A DNA stretch of 64,000 nucleotides from Thermoplasmata archaeon (GCA_021806345.1 JAJZXP010000387.1:1-64000), one strand, 5' to 3'. Shown: positions 8,767-17,920, counted from the first letter of the stretch. The notes: generated from the letters alone by a model not told the origin. Numbers and translations: made by a program.

Positions 8767-9630
8767 TTATGTTTGAAACCTGTCTTCGATCCTATCCAGG
8801 CACAGACGGATCAGATTTTCCATTATTATGGAAGTTGTAACTGGACCAACTCCTCCCGGAACTGGTGTCAGGAAAGCGGCTTTTCCCATCAATTGTTCGC
8901 GGTTTGCGTCTCCAACAATCTTGTCACCAACTTGAACTATGCCAACATCAATAACTGCCGCCCCCTCCCGTATTTGCTCAGACCCCAGCCATAGAGGCTT
9001 ACCTGTAGCAGAGACAACTATTCCAGCAGAGGATGTGAATTTTGAAATATTTTGGGTTTTACTGTGGCAAACCGTTACTGTATAATTCCTGTTAAGCAAT
9101 GCCATTGCTAATGGTCTTCCTATGGTGTTTGTTCTGCTAACAATGCAAACATCGTTTCCATATCTTCCTCCGAGATACTCAATAATTCTGAGAACAGCTT
9201 CAGCGGTTGCCGGAATAACATGCGGGTTACCGTTCAAGTTCTTTCCCTGCATACAGGAGGATGTACCTTCTATATCCAGATATTGTGGAATTGTGTTTTC
9301 AAGACTGTCCTGGTTTAACCACGAGGGTAATGGCCTCTCCACAAAAATACCGTCAGGCTCATCCTTCAGTATATATTTTTCAAGTTCTAGGAGCGGTTCG
9401 TAATCTCCCGATGGTCCACCAAGTGACAGTATTATAGTTTCTATCCCCAGTTTCATCCCCTTTTTGGATTTGCTCCTTGCATAAATCATTGATTCTTCTG
9501 TGTTTGCAGGGTCGACAATCAACAATCTGGGCTTTCTTCCCTGAATACTTTGAAACCTATCGGTAAGCTTTTGAGTTTGCTCATCTATTTGTTTGGAAAA
9601 TGCTTTTCCGTCAAAGATGATTGTTTCCAT
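8767..9630 (-). CDS. folD: Methylenetetrahydrofolate dehydrogenase / methenyl-THF cyclohydrolase
   Basis: This bifunctional cytoplasmic enzyme of C1-folate metabolism has 287 residues from the ATG at 9630. A GTG 12 bases upstream lies inside the glucose dehydrogenase gene; the ATG is preferred because METIIFDGKAFSKQI aligns with the usual FolD N-terminus. The catalytic-lysine region YARSKSKKGMKLGIE, the dinucleotide-binding VSRTNTIGRPLAMALL and the hallmark PVPGGVGPVTTSI near the C-terminus are all visible. The junction with the upstream gene is TGA-AA-ATG, suggesting coupled translation. Pairing with gdh suggests shared NADP redox demand, an inference only. Confidence 0.95.
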   Translation of the reverse strand: METIIFDGKAFSKQIDEQTQKLTDRFQSIQGRKPRLLIVDPANTEESMIYARSKSKKGMKLGIETIILSLGGPSGDYEPLLELEKYILKDEPDGIFVERPLPSWLNQDSLENTIPQYLDIEGTSSCMQGKNLNGNPHVIPATAEAVLRIIEYLGGRYGNDVCIVSRTNTIGRPLAMALLNRNYTVTVCHSKTQNISKFTSSAGIVVSATGKPLWLGSEQIREGAAVIDVGIVQVGDKIVGDANREQLMGKAAFLTPVPGGVGPVTTSIIMENLIRLCLDRIEDRFQT

Positions 9631-9632
9631 TT

Positions 9633-10724
9633 TCAGTTCCACTTTATGACGCTTTTAATTTCACCAGCTGGCTTTTTACTGAAGAGATCTAAATCCCCCG
9701 GCTTGAAAGTGTTTGTAATCATTTTTTTCATAATTCCGTTATATCTTCTGTTCCATTTTGATAGATAATCCAGCCCTTTAAGATAATGTATCTTTGCCGC
9801 ATCAACTGATCCTGCAAGTGTGATATTTCTTTCAACAATAAAGTCAATATCTTCTCCATCAACCCCAGTGGCTGGTGCCTTCCCGTTTGTGCCGAACAGA
9901 ATAGCAACTCCATTATGATTCATTTTCCTGATATATCTGAAAATCGTCCCCGGGTCTCCGCTGGTATCAACAAGCAGATCGATTTTAAAATCCTCAGGGA
10001 AGTTTGGTTCCTTCGAGGAGTCCTTAAAGTCAATCCCAAACGTACTGCAGAGTTCTGTCTCCGTTTCTCCTATTGGATGCCTGTTAACCATATATGTTTT
10101 GAATTCATAGTCCACCGACAAAAATGCATAAAGAAAAGCTTCATTTCCTGTACCGATAATAAGCGCATTTTTACCGAGAAATGTAGATTCTTCATTTTCA
10201 AAAATAGATCGTTTTCTCACTATATCAAAAACTTCGAAGGCCTTTACAACATTCTTCATGGGCTCTGTAAGTACTGCCACTTCTCCCAAATCGTCATCCA
10301 GAACTTTTACGAGATTATAGTCGAATTCCTTGAAACTCTCTCTCATAAAACCGTGAAGACCGGTGATTCCTGCCTCATGCTTGTTTCCATCTGAACAGTT
10401 ATCCGGTCTACCAATTTTGCAGTTTGGGCATTCCCCAGGCCTTCTTACAACTGGAACCACCAAATCTCCCCTGTTAAAAAGATTCGATTGTGATTCTATA
10501 ACCTGGCATAGAGACTCGTGACCGATCACTTCGAAATCGTATCCTTTCGGGTTATAAGCAAAGGAGAGTGCTCCTTTAACCATCCCCCTATCTGTGCCAC
10601 ATATTCCCGTTAGTACCGGGCGAAGGGACACGTTGCCTTCTTCATTTGATATGTTTACATTACTGAAGGTTATTCCACCCTCGGGTGCATTGGTTATATA
10701 TGCATTTATCTGTGGCATGAGCAA
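9633..10724 (-). CDS. gdh: Glucose 1-dehydrogenase (Thermoplasma type, zinc MDR family)
   Basis: This 363-residue medium-chain dehydrogenase oxidises beta-D-glucose with NAD(P)+ to gluconolactone, the first step of the archaeal non- or semi-phosphorylative Entner-Doudoroff route. It is closely similar, as remembered, to the Thermoplasma acidophilum enzyme. Shared parts are GICGTDRG near residue 40, DFEVIGHES, the cysteine lobe [30 protein letters not shown], the nucleotide-binding [12 protein letters not shown], and [21 protein letters not shown]. It starts at ATG 10724; an in-frame ATG six bases on is also possible. It overlaps the folD reading frame region and lies in the minus-strand cofactor gene run. 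Confidence 0.95.
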   Translation of the reverse strand: MLMPQINAYITNAPEGGITFSNVNISNEEGNVSLRPVLTGICGTDRGMVKGALSFAYNPKGYDFEVIGHESLCQVIESQSNLFNRGDLVVPVVRRPGECPNCKIGRPDNCSDGNKHEAGITGLHGFMRESFKEFDYNLVKVLDDDLGEVAVLTEPMKNVVKAFEVFDIVRKRSIFENEESTFLGKNALIIGTGNEAFLYAFLSVDYEFKTYMVNRHPIGETETELCSTFGIDFKDSSKEPNFPEDFKIDLLVDTSGDPGTIFRYIRKMNHNGVAILFGTNGKAPATGVDGEDIDFIVERNITLAGSVDAAKIHYLKGLDYLSKWNRRYNGIMKKMITNTFKPGDLDLFSKKPAGEIKSVIKWN

Positions 10725-10763
10725 ATAGAACTTTAACGGTAAAAAATTTTTCTAATTTTGAAA

Positions 10764-11342
10764 TCAGATTTGATGTCCCATTTTTTCCTTCTTGGTCAGT
10801 AGGTAAAATTTATTGAATTCTGTAGTTTGACTTTTTAATGCAATTCTTCCTGAAACTTTGATACCGTTACTTTCCAGAAAATTAATCTTTTCAGGATTGT
10901 TTGTCATTATCCTAACGCTCTTTATTCTGAAATAATTCAAAACCTCCACTGCATAGGTATAGTCTCTACTATCTGCAGGTAATCCCAATTTTAAATTTGC
11001 CTCCACAGTATCATATCCCTGTTCTTGCAGGCTGTACGCCTTAATCTTATTAACAAGTCCTATGCCTCGGCCTTCCTGCCTCAGGTAGATAAGAAGACCG
11101 TATGGTTGCTCTCCAAGGTAAACAAGTGATTTCAATAACTGATCCCTGCAGTCGCATCTTTTGGAACCAAACACATCGCCCGTCAAACATTCACTATGTA
11201 TCCTCATTGGAACATTCTCTTTGGCTTCTAGATTACCCTTAACAATTACTGCATTTTCATTGGCAACATCATCTTCAAATGTATAAATATCAAAATAGCC
11301 AGCCAGTGTTGGAAGCTTGGCTTTTGCGGCGAGTCTAATCAT
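10764..11342 (-). CDS. ribA: GTP cyclohydrolase II
   Basis: This 192-residue zinc enzyme opens GTP to 2,5-diamino-6-ribosylamino-4-pyrimidinone 5'-phosphate, the entry to riboflavin synthesis. Family motifs are all present: [17 protein letters not shown] at the N-terminus, [17 protein letters not shown] with the three zinc cysteines, [18 protein letters not shown] with the catalytic Arg/Tyr region, QGYDTVEAN, and the C-terminal [10 protein letters not shown]. It lacks the DHBP synthase domain often fused in bacteria. Many archaea use the unrelated GTP cyclohydrolase III, so this bacterial-type enzyme is noteworthy. Confidence 0.95.
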   Translation of the reverse strand: MIRLAAKAKLPTLAGYFDIYTFEDDVANENAVIVKGNLEAKENVPMRIHSECLTGDVFGSKRCDCRDQLLKSLVYLGEQPYGLLIYLRQEGRGIGLVNKIKAYSLQEQGYDTVEANLKLGLPADSRDYTYAVEVLNYFRIKSVRIMTNNPEKINFLESNGIKVSGRIALKSQTTEFNKFYLLTKKEKMGHQI

Positions 11343-11417
11343 CTCTTTCTTACTTAAATCACTTCGAATTATTAAAACATATATTCCAATTATTCTCTCT
11401 TTTTAACGTTTTTAGAA

Positions 11418-12192
11418 TTAAACCGATCTTGCCAGCATCATTCCAAAATAAACCTGAACGTAATTGTAAACATACTCCATTTTCTTTCCTGAACTTTTGA
11501 GAAGTCCTGAAAGGATCAAAAGGTTCCAGTAGCTATCCGGTTTCCCTGACTCTATAAATTCTTTAGGGATATCTCTCATCACTTCCATTTTTCCTTCCTT
11601 AAGAGCTCCAATTACAAAATCTTCATACTTTTTTGCCAAGGGAGAATATCCGTAAGGCCCGTTTTTGGAGTGTGTATGAGCCTGATCGGCGCTGAATATT
11701 ATGGAAACATTACTCTTGTATTTATTCACAATTGAAAATAGACTCTCTCCAAATTCAAAAAGTCGCTTTCTATCATCGATTCGGGGTTGACCGATTACAA
11801 CAATCCTTCTCTGCTTAAAAAAATAGAGTGGAATACTTGTACCAAAATCCAGAGGAAATGTGCTCAGTTCTCCTGAGTAGGTTGAAAATCTTAATTCCTC
11901 GCACAGATCAGGAATTTCATTGATAATACTTTCAGTCAACTCCCTCTCATTTTTTTGCAGTGAAATCAACTGTCAATCCCTTCAGTTTTGTATTTGAATA
12001 AAAATTTTCAGTATTAATAACTGCAATACTATTTCTGAGTGTTATCCCGTGAGGAGAGATTATCAAAATCACATCTGCATTTTCGTTTTTTGCGACCTCC
12101 CTGATATGGTTTGACATTATCCTGCTCTCTTCGTTGGGCAGATCTATCAATTCATCTCCGTGAGGGACAATATAAATGTTATTCAACACCAT
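11418..12192 (-). pseudogene. LigB-family (class III extradiol dioxygenase-like) gene interrupted by a frameshift
   Basis: Two overlapping frames together make one protein of about 255 residues. The first (12192 down to 11947) reads MVLNNIYIVPHGDEL..ILIISPHG.. to LTVDFTAKK and stop. The second (11969 down to 11418) reads ..NERELTESIINEIPDLCEE.. through SADQAHTHSKNGPYGYSPLAKKYED. The break is at a run of seven A on the coding strand (11950-11956), so a one-base slip restores a continuous LigB fold with its paired His motifs. It may be a sequencing error, a real pseudogene or slippage-dependent expression. A GTG at 12207 is an alternative start. The substrate is unknown; LigB relatives include non-dioxygenase members. 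Confidence 0.7.
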
Positions 12193-12222
12193 CTTATCAA
12201 ATTCCACAGGTTTATTTCAATA

Positions 12223-12975
12223 TTATGGCTTGATTGCCACTATCACAAATCTTTCTTTTATAATCTCCATTTTTTCTTTGTCAAAATTCATTTTTTGAAG
12301 GTCATCTTCCTTATGCCTTTCAACAAATTCAATACATGAAACACCTTCTTCAGAATCGGGATTAATTGGAGATAACCATTTCTCAAAGGGTATTTTGTCT
12401 GGAATTTCCTCCGTTTTTAAATTTCTAAACCCTTCTCTTTCAATCATCTCCTTCCAGGAGGATACCTTCTCGGCCTTAACGTGTGAATGATCTCTTAAAC
12501 GTTCAAATTCATTGAATAAGTTTTCGTTATCTTTGCAAGGTTCCGCAAAATCAACTAACCCGAATCTTCCTTCTGGTTTTAATACTCTGAAGGATTCCGA
12601 AAGAAATCTGTTTTTATTCTTGAAATGATGTGCTGCCCTTCTGCAAACAACAACATCAAAACTATTGTCTTCAAACGGAAGTTTTTCCACGTCTCCTACG
12701 ACAAATGATATATTCTTCACTCCCTCCTCTCTTGCAACATCCATCGCACGTTCCAGCATCTTATCAGTTCCATCGTATGCTGTGACGTGTTTTGAAAGTG
12801 GGGCGATCCTGACTGCAGTGAAACCAGTTCCCGAAGCCAGATCAAGACAGATATCGGTACTTTTGGTGTTTATCATCTTCAAAAGGATATCCAGGTCCTT
12901 GCCTTTCTTATGACTCATGCTGTTCCTATAATTTTCCGAATTTTTTGAAAAAAAATCTTGATATTTATCGCCCAT
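12223..12975 (-). CDS. Class I SAM-dependent methyltransferase (Methyltransf_11 type)
   Basis: This 250-residue cytoplasmic methyltransferase is UbiE/Methyltransf_11-like. Motif I is ICLDLASGTGFTAVRIA (about 37-53), with the acidic motif II residue in VTAYDGTDKM, then FVVGDVEKLPFEDNSFDVVVCRRAAHHF, the typical motif III/IV region of small-molecule methyltransferases. The C-terminal 80 residues are charged and not recognised. It is first in the minus-strand run that continues through the LigB-like gene. The substrate cannot be deduced. Confidence 0.85.
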   Translation of the reverse strand: MGDKYQDFFSKNSENYRNSMSHKKGKDLDILLKMINTKSTDICLDLASGTGFTAVRIAPLSKHVTAYDGTDKMLERAMDVAREEGVKNISFVVGDVEKLPFEDNSFDVVVCRRAAHHFKNKNRFLSESFRVLKPEGRFGLVDFAEPCKDNENLFNEFERLRDHSHVKAEKVSSWKEMIEREGFRNLKTEEIPDKIPFEKWLSPINPDSEEGVSCIEFVERHKEDDLQKMNFDKEKMEIIKERFVIVAIKP

Positions 12976-13124
12976 TGACTGCGATTACCTAATTGTATTT
13001 TACCTGGATTTTTAGCGGGAAATGATTAAATACAATCAAAAGTCGACCTAAATTTTATTCAAATTCATTTCCTCATATTATTTTAGACTAAATTGTCAGA
13101 CTAACTGGTATAAGAATTTTCCAA

Positions 13125-13133
13125 AAATATATT
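13125..13133 (+). promoter_or_regulatory. TATA box of the SDR gene
   Basis: AAATATATT lies about 28 bp before the ATG at 13157, consistent with a leaderless or nearly leaderless start. The divergent methyltransferase gene begins at 12975. Confidence 0.5.
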
Positions 13134-13156
13134 TTACTTGTAATCATTCAGTCAGG

Positions 13157-13996
13157 ATGAAAGCACTGTTCATAGGTGGAAGCGGATACGTTGGAAGGAA
13201 TCTGATGAAACGGCTCGAATACGAGCAAATTGACTATTATTCAAGACATAAAATACAAAATGAAGGTTATGACAAATTTAAATGGATTGAAGGAGATGTG
13301 GCTGATTCTGAAAAATTGATTCCATTAGTCAAGAATTATGATACAATATACTATTGCAGTAATTCATACTCTAACGATGAACAGGAATCATTCAATGTCA
13401 ACGTTAAAGGAATAAAGGACGTTGCAGCAGAAGTTAAGAGGATTGACAAGAATCAGAGACTCGTGTACTTTTCATCAGTAAACGTTCATTACGGCACAAA
13501 TCAGTATTTCAGGACAAGGAGAACTGGAGAAGACAATGCCACTCTTGTAAAGAATCATTTGGTTGTAAGATTATCATTTGTTTTTGGAGGAGAGGGAGAT
13601 AACTTTATCACTCTTCTTCAAGACTCATTTAAGAATGGAGTTGAAAAATTTCCAAGGGCAGGACGAGTTTGCCCAACTCATATGGACGACCTGGCGGAAA
13701 CATTGAAAAAAAGCGAGAGTATTGTCGGGGCAATTTATACGAACAGCAGTTCTATGATAACTTTTCTGGATGCACTTAATATTTATGGAAAACAATTTGG
13801 TAAAAATGAAGTCAAAGATGCGAGTGGCTTCCTGAACAGAAATTATGGCGAGAAACTATTGGAAGAGAAGGTTATCGACAAGATTACTTACGACAGGGTG
13901 ACAACAGACTATTACAGAGAGACTAGTTCAGTTATCAGGTTTGTAAAGGATCAGAGGAAATTTGAGGATTACGTAAGTAACCTGCCTAAAGCATAA
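13157..13996 (+). CDS. NAD(P)-dependent epimerase/dehydratase (extended SDR)
   Basis: This 279-residue protein begins with the Rossmann signature MKALFIGGSGYVGRNLMKRL (G-G-S-G-Y-V-G). DTIYYCSNSY and LVYFSSVNVHYG follow, in the position of the SDR catalytic Ser. The later Tyr-xxx-Lys is not clean: the expected site reads YFRTRRTGEDN, so this may be an atypical SDR (NmrA- or complex I NDUFA9-like) that binds a nucleotide without full epimerase activity. It is divergent from the minus-strand cofactor gene run and overlaps the next gene convergently by 11 bp. The substrate is unknown. Confidence 0.75.
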   Translation: MKALFIGGSGYVGRNLMKRLEYEQIDYYSRHKIQNEGYDKFKWIEGDVADSEKLIPLVKNYDTIYYCSNSYSNDEQESFNVNVKGIKDVAAEVKRIDKNQRLVYFSSVNVHYGTNQYFRTRRTGEDNATLVKNHLVVRLSFVFGGEGDNFITLLQDSFKNGVEKFPRAGRVCPTHMDDLAETLKKSESIVGAIYTNSSSMITFLDALNIYGKQFGKNEVKDASGFLNRNYGEKLLEEKVIDKITYDRVTTDYYRETSSVIRFVKDQRKFEDYVSNLPKA

Positions 13997-14471
13997 CGTG
14001 GCCAATGGCTTCCCTGTAAATAAAAACGCTCAATTTCGAAAGATATTTCAGGTTATATTCACTGATAAGGTCTTTGAATCTTTCATCATCTGACAGTGCG
14101 GAAAGATAACCGTACGCATTTGAAACATGGCTGCTTGCCGCTAACAGGTAGGCTGCCCTGACATCTCCCGCGTTCATTTTTGATTTAAGGTCCAGCCAAA
14201 CGTCATCTGCGTGATTTAACTTCTTTCTGTGATCATCGGAGAGGACGACATCTGAATCAGTTAGATTTTCATGAAGTTTATCCGCCATTTCCAGTAATTC
14301 TCTTGTAAAATTTACACGGCTACCTGTAGAGATAGCCAGTCCCAGGGACGATAATGCCAGATTAACGCTTGCTTCATACTTAAAATAGACTGAATCAGCC
14401 CTGATCTCCTCTCCCAGAAGATCACAGAACTTAAATTTGGGATTTTCCTTGTTTTCGTCACCCGTTTCCAT
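13986..14471 (-). CDS. Hypothetical helical protein
   Basis: This 161-residue protein is not recognised. It appears soluble and mostly helical, rich in Ala, Leu and Asp, with no signal peptide or membrane segment. Its central part (YEASVNLALSSLGLAIS...ELLEMADKLHENL...AGDVRAAYLLAASSHVSNAYGYLSAL) looks like tandem helical hairpins. It vaguely resembles archaeal DUF357-type proteins, not enough to assign. It ends within the 3' end of the SDR gene and lies just downstream of tRNA-Gln on the same strand. Confidence 0.6.
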   Translation of the reverse strand: METGDENKENPKFKFCDLLGEEIRADSVYFKYEASVNLALSSLGLAISTGSRVNFTRELLEMADKLHENLTDSDVVLSDDHRKKLNHADDVWLDLKSKMNAGDVRAAYLLAASSHVSNAYGYLSALSDDERFKDLISEYNLKYLSKLSVFIYREAIGHVML

Positions 14472-14514
14472 AACCGCTAATTTTTATAAACTATTTACAC
14501 TTAATTGAAAAGAA

Positions 14515-14587
14515 TAGCTCTGGGCAGATTCGAACTGCCGTCGGCGGGTCCAGAGCCCACTATGCTTGGCCACTACACCACAGAGCT
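14515..14587 (-). tRNA. tRNA-Gln (CTG anticodon)
   Basis: The minus-strand sequence forms a complete cloverleaf with acceptor AGCTCTG/CAGAGCT and discriminator A. The anticodon stem is GTGGG/CCCGC with loop CTCTGGA and anticodon CTG. The T-arm is GGCAG-TTCGAAT-CTGCC. CCA is not encoded and no intron is seen. Confidence 0.93.
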
Positions 14588-14767
14588 TTGCACAGTTATT
14601 TATCTTAGATATTAAAAAGTTCACATTGCCGAAACACTGATATTTTCTCCATCAGAGGCTTTACGGCTTACTCACTTGCGGAGATTTTAAATTTAGGAGT
14701 TAGTTGCATTTCTTAGTGAAAAGGGAAATCATGGCAAAATAGTTATAAAATACGGAAATATGCTATT

Positions 14768-15154
14768 GTGAAAAACTGGTCCATCCATTTCTATTTCGAT
14801 GAGAATTTCGACTGGAAAATTTTTGAAAAGGCCTTTGAGGAGACTTTTGAGCTCGTGAAAGGAGAGAAAAAATTATTGCCAGAAGATGAACAGCAGGTAG
14901 TTGTAAAATATGAATTAAATTTAAGGGAGATCAGAAACGGGAAAAAGCCCATTGGCTTCTATTCAGATCAAACTGACCTATCAATTATTTTCCCAACAGA
15001 TAGGAAAGAAATGATTATAAGCAGGTTGTCACCAAGTGAGAACATTCACGAAATTGGTGAAAAGATAGGAAAAATCCTCAAGTCAAAGAAAATAAAATTT
15101 AAAGCAGATTACGATAAAATGTTACTCATAAATGTCCTGAAGGAAAAAAGATAA
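14768..15154 (+). CDS. Hypothetical protein
   Basis: This 128-residue soluble protein is read from a GTG at 14768; no in-frame ATG lies near. It is acidic and lysine-rich (MKNWSIHFYFDENFDWKIFEKAFEE..). Beta strands alternate with helices, and it ends 59 bp before thrB. No motif was recognised. A possible TATA (TTATAAAATA around 14743-14752) lies about 20 bp upstream of the GTG. It is probably a real, lineage-restricted gene because the frame is open and the codon use resembles that of its neighbours. Confidence 0.55.
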   Translation: MKNWSIHFYFDENFDWKIFEKAFEETFELVKGEKKLLPEDEQQVVVKYELNLREIRNGKKPIGFYSDQTDLSIIFPTDRKEMIISRLSPSENIHEIGEKIGKILKSKKIKFKADYDKMLLINVLKEKR

Positions 15155-15181
15155 ATTATTCTGAGTAATTTTACATATCAT

Positions 15182-15195
15182 AATATTAAAAACTT
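15182..15195 (+). promoter_or_regulatory. TATA box of thrB
   Basis: AATATTAAAAACTTAA is centred about 26 bp before the ATG at 15214, matching a leaderless promoter for the thrB / PLP-enzyme pair. Confidence 0.45.
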
Positions 15196-15213
15196 AAGCC
15201 GTTTTCCAAAGTT

Positions 15214-16140
15214 ATGGAAAAAGTTGCGGCCAGATCGTATTGTTCATCTGCTAATCTTGGGTCAGGGTTCGACTCTTTTGGTCTATGCCTCAACGCATTT
15301 TACACCGATGTTGAGATTTCCAAATTGACCAACTCTAGCAGTGGAAACAGACAATGGTCAAAAATTGATAATAATTCTACGGACGGGGATCTTATAACAT
15401 ACATGACCAAATACGTTTCATCAGTATTCGGAATTGCTGATAAGTTAAGCGTTAGAGTCAATTCAACCATTCCCATTGGCAAGGGACTGGGAAGCAGCGG
15501 TGCGCTTGAAGTTGGAATCTGCAAAGCAATAAGTTTTCTGTATGATATTCAAGTAAGTGATAAAGAACTAATCCAGATCAGTTCGAAGGGTGAAAAATTT
15601 ATTTCAGGTTCAGACCACAAGGACAATGTAGCTGCAAGCGTAACTGGCAATCTAAGCGTAGTCCATTCGGATTCTCCCCTAATATTCTCCAGCGTAAAAG
15701 TCTCAGGAAAAATTTCCTTTTTATTGATTGTCCCTGAAATTCAGGAAAGTGATAAAACGAAACAGAATAGGGCCCTGCTACCAAAAACTGTTCATTTTAG
15801 AGACTCACTTTTTAATTTGAGATATTCCAATTCAATACTGATGGGACTGCAAACGGGCTCAGAGGAACTTATAAAATTTGGTTGCAATGACAACATTGTA
15901 GAGCCTGCAAGGTCAAAAAAATACAGCTTTTTTTATGAAATAAGGGAAATTTGCCTAAAGAATGGTGCGCTGGGAGCGACATTAAGTGGTGCTGGGCCTT
16001 CCATTATTGTGTTTTACAGAAGCGGAGAATCCACAGAGAAGATTGAAAGGTACGTAGCAGAATACTTTTCAGGTAAGAATATTAAGGTGAAACTAATTCA
16101 ATCAAGTACCGGGGAGGGAGTTAAGGTTGAGTTCAGATAA
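15214..16140 (+). CDS. thrB: Homoserine kinase (GHMP kinase family)
   Basis: This 308-residue cytoplasmic kinase phosphorylates homoserine to O-phosphohomoserine, the branch metabolite to threonine (and in some organisms to methionine). GHMP motif 1 is ANLGSGFDSFGLCLNAF near the N-terminus, the ATP-binding motif 2 is PIGKGLGSSGALEVGICKA (about 89-107), and motif 3 is LGATLSGAGPSIIVFY near residue 255. SGSDHKDNVAASVTGNL also matches ThrB ('DNVAPA' type). Its 3' end overlaps the next gene by 14 bases, so both are expected on one mRNA. Confidence 0.93.
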   Translation: MEKVAARSYCSSANLGSGFDSFGLCLNAFYTDVEISKLTNSSSGNRQWSKIDNNSTDGDLITYMTKYVSSVFGIADKLSVRVNSTIPIGKGLGSSGALEVGICKAISFLYDIQVSDKELIQISSKGEKFISGSDHKDNVAASVTGNLSVVHSDSPLIFSSVKVSGKISFLLIVPEIQESDKTKQNRALLPKTVHFRDSLFNLRYSNSILMGLQTGSEELIKFGCNDNIVEPARSKKYSFFYEIREICLKNGALGATLSGAGPSIIVFYRSGESTEKIERYVAEYFSGKNIKVKLIQSSTGEGVKVEFR

Positions 16141-17251
16141 AACACCAATTAGGGATAATGTAATAGAGCCTGCCTACCCTTTAACATTCCCTATTTTTCA
16201 GACCGGTTCGTATGCAATTCCTCAGGGAGAAAAATACAGGTATGGCAGGGAAGCCAATCCAACTGTGGAGGAACTCTGCAGGCAAATTTCAATACTGGAA
16301 GAAACTGAAACAACAGTTTGTTTCTCTTCCGGAATGGGAGCGATAACAACAACCTTAATGGCACTTTTAAAGCCGGGAGATAGAGTAATAACTACAATTG
16401 ACAGTTTTGCAAGGTCTTCCAGATTTATCAGGGATTTTCTCTCAAATTGGGGCATCAAGAATATTATCAGCGAACCTGGAACAGAAAATTTGTTGAATCA
16501 AATAAATGAAAAAGCCACAGTTTTCATAGAAACAATATCAAATCCATCCCTGAGGGTATATAATATAGAGAGAATAGCAAGAAGAGTTCACGATTTTGGA
16601 GGCGAACTCATCTGCGATGCAACATTCTCAACACCGTTGAATTTGAGATCACACTCACTTGGAGCAGATATTGTCATCAACAGTCTATCAAAGTTTATGT
16701 CAGGGCATAATGATACAATTGGGGGGAGCGCATCCGGAAGTCTTGAATTGCTGACTGAGGTTGATAAATTGAGGCGGACTCTCGGAACAAATATGGACCC
16801 AAATACAGCATATTTAATAATAAGAGGACTCAAAACTCTAGGTCTCAGGATGAAAGAAATCAACAAAAATGGAATAAGTGTTTCACGAAATCTTCAAACT
16901 GTTAAAGGTGTCAGCAATGTAAATTATCCAGGGCTGGATTCACACCCCGACTTTAATTATTCCAGAGATGTCCTAATAGGTTATGGGGGAGTCATCACTT
17001 TTGATATTGAAAATCTGAAGGGAAGGCACAATGAATTTTTTAAAAATCTAAAAATCATACAAGCAGCCAACACTTTGGGCGGTGTTCATTCAGTAATATC
17101 ACATCCCAAAACAATGTCCCACAGATCATTGTCTCAGGAGGAACTTAAACTGGTCGGGATCGGCGACAATACAGTGAGGCTGTCTGTTGGAACAGAGGAC
17201 GCTGAAAATATACTGGAAGACTTAAAAAATGCCATTGACAAACTGTCGTGA
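16127..17251 (+). CDS. Cystathionine gamma-synthase / gamma-lyase family PLP enzyme
   Basis: This 374-residue Cys/Met-metabolism PLP enzyme has SSGMGAITTTLMALLKPGDRV (PLP-phosphate binding), the Asp region ICDATFSTP, the Schiff-base lysine in NSLSKFMSGHND (Lys189), and the C-terminal LGGVHSVISHP and VRLSVGTEDAENILEDL. The start is a TTG at 16127 preceded by a purine-rich GGGAGGGAG and nested in the end of thrB. Fusion of expression with homoserine kinase suggests O-phosphohomoserine as a substrate, making cystathionine for methionine synthesis. Gamma-lyase or methionine gamma-lyase activity cannot be excluded from sequence. Confidence 0.88.
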   Translation: MSSDKTPIRDNVIEPAYPLTFPIFQTGSYAIPQGEKYRYGREANPTVEELCRQISILEETETTVCFSSGMGAITTTLMALLKPGDRVITTIDSFARSSRFIRDFLSNWGIKNIISEPGTENLLNQINEKATVFIETISNPSLRVYNIERIARRVHDFGGELICDATFSTPLNLRSHSLGADIVINSLSKFMSGHNDTIGGSASGSLELLTEVDKLRRTLGTNMDPNTAYLIIRGLKTLGLRMKEINKNGISVSRNLQTVKGVSNVNYPGLDSHPDFNYSRDVLIGYGGVITFDIENLKGRHNEFFKNLKIIQAANTLGGVHSVISHPKTMSHRSLSQEELKLVGIGDNTVRLSVGTEDAENILEDLKNAIDKLS

Positions 17252-17253
17252 AT

Positions 17254-17736
17254 TCACAGCCTTCTCCTAAATTGCCTCATATACAAATTTCTTATTATAA
17301 AACTTGAAGCTAAACTGATTGCGAATATCACGTAAATCAATACAGTTTCAGTATTTGCATTTGTTATTATTCCGAAAAAATTAAGCAAGTAAATTGCAAG
17401 GTAACCGAGTATAAGAATAATTAAACCACTGTACCTAAGAATCAGAGGAAATCTCACGTAATTTGGATTTCCATTGATCACAGAAACTCCTATTATTTGA
17501 TTCAATTCTTTCTCAATCTGACGCTTCTGTCTGGATCTTGGGCATTGAGGGCTGGAAATTACACTCCTCGCATCTTCTAGTGTCTGTTTTGCACTGCTCC
17601 CATCGCCATTGGATTGGTAAAGTCTGGCTAACTCCATTTCCATTTTTGCAATTTTTACGCAGTTCCCAGGAGGCATCATCTTTTCATATTCAACCTCATT
17701 CTGGAGCTTTTGAATTTTAACGTCAATATTCTCCAT
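17254..17736 (-). CDS. Hypothetical membrane protein with N-terminal helical domain
   Basis: This 160-residue protein is not recognised. Residues 1-80 are predicted helical and charged, and read like a short TPR-like hairpin (KIAKMEMELARLYQSNGDGSSAKQTLEDARSVI). Two hydrophobic segments follow at about 98-118 and 130-147, and the protein ends in a basic tail (RQFRRRL). This suggests a cytoplasmic domain anchored by two membrane helices. It ends 3 bp from the end of the convergent PLP-enzyme gene. A role beyond membrane-anchored scaffold cannot be proposed. Confidence 0.6.
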   Translation of the reverse strand: MENIDVKIQKLQNEVEYEKMMPPGNCVKIAKMEMELARLYQSNGDGSSAKQTLEDARSVISSPQCPRSRQKRQIEKELNQIIGVSVINGNPNYVRFPLILRYSGLIILILGYLAIYLLNFFGIITNANTETVLIYVIFAISLASSFIIRNLYMRQFRRRL

Positions 17737-17920
17737 GATTCCATTTCTCCATCATTCTTAGCATTTAATCTTTGGCCAATATATCCATCCTAAAATGGAA
17801 ATATAAAGCATAAACTTTATCCAAAAAAGTAAGTTTTGAATATGGAGGAATTATTCATATCAACAATTGAAACCCCTAATATAGGGCAATCATTTTTTAC
17901 TTTTTCAATATTACAATCCG

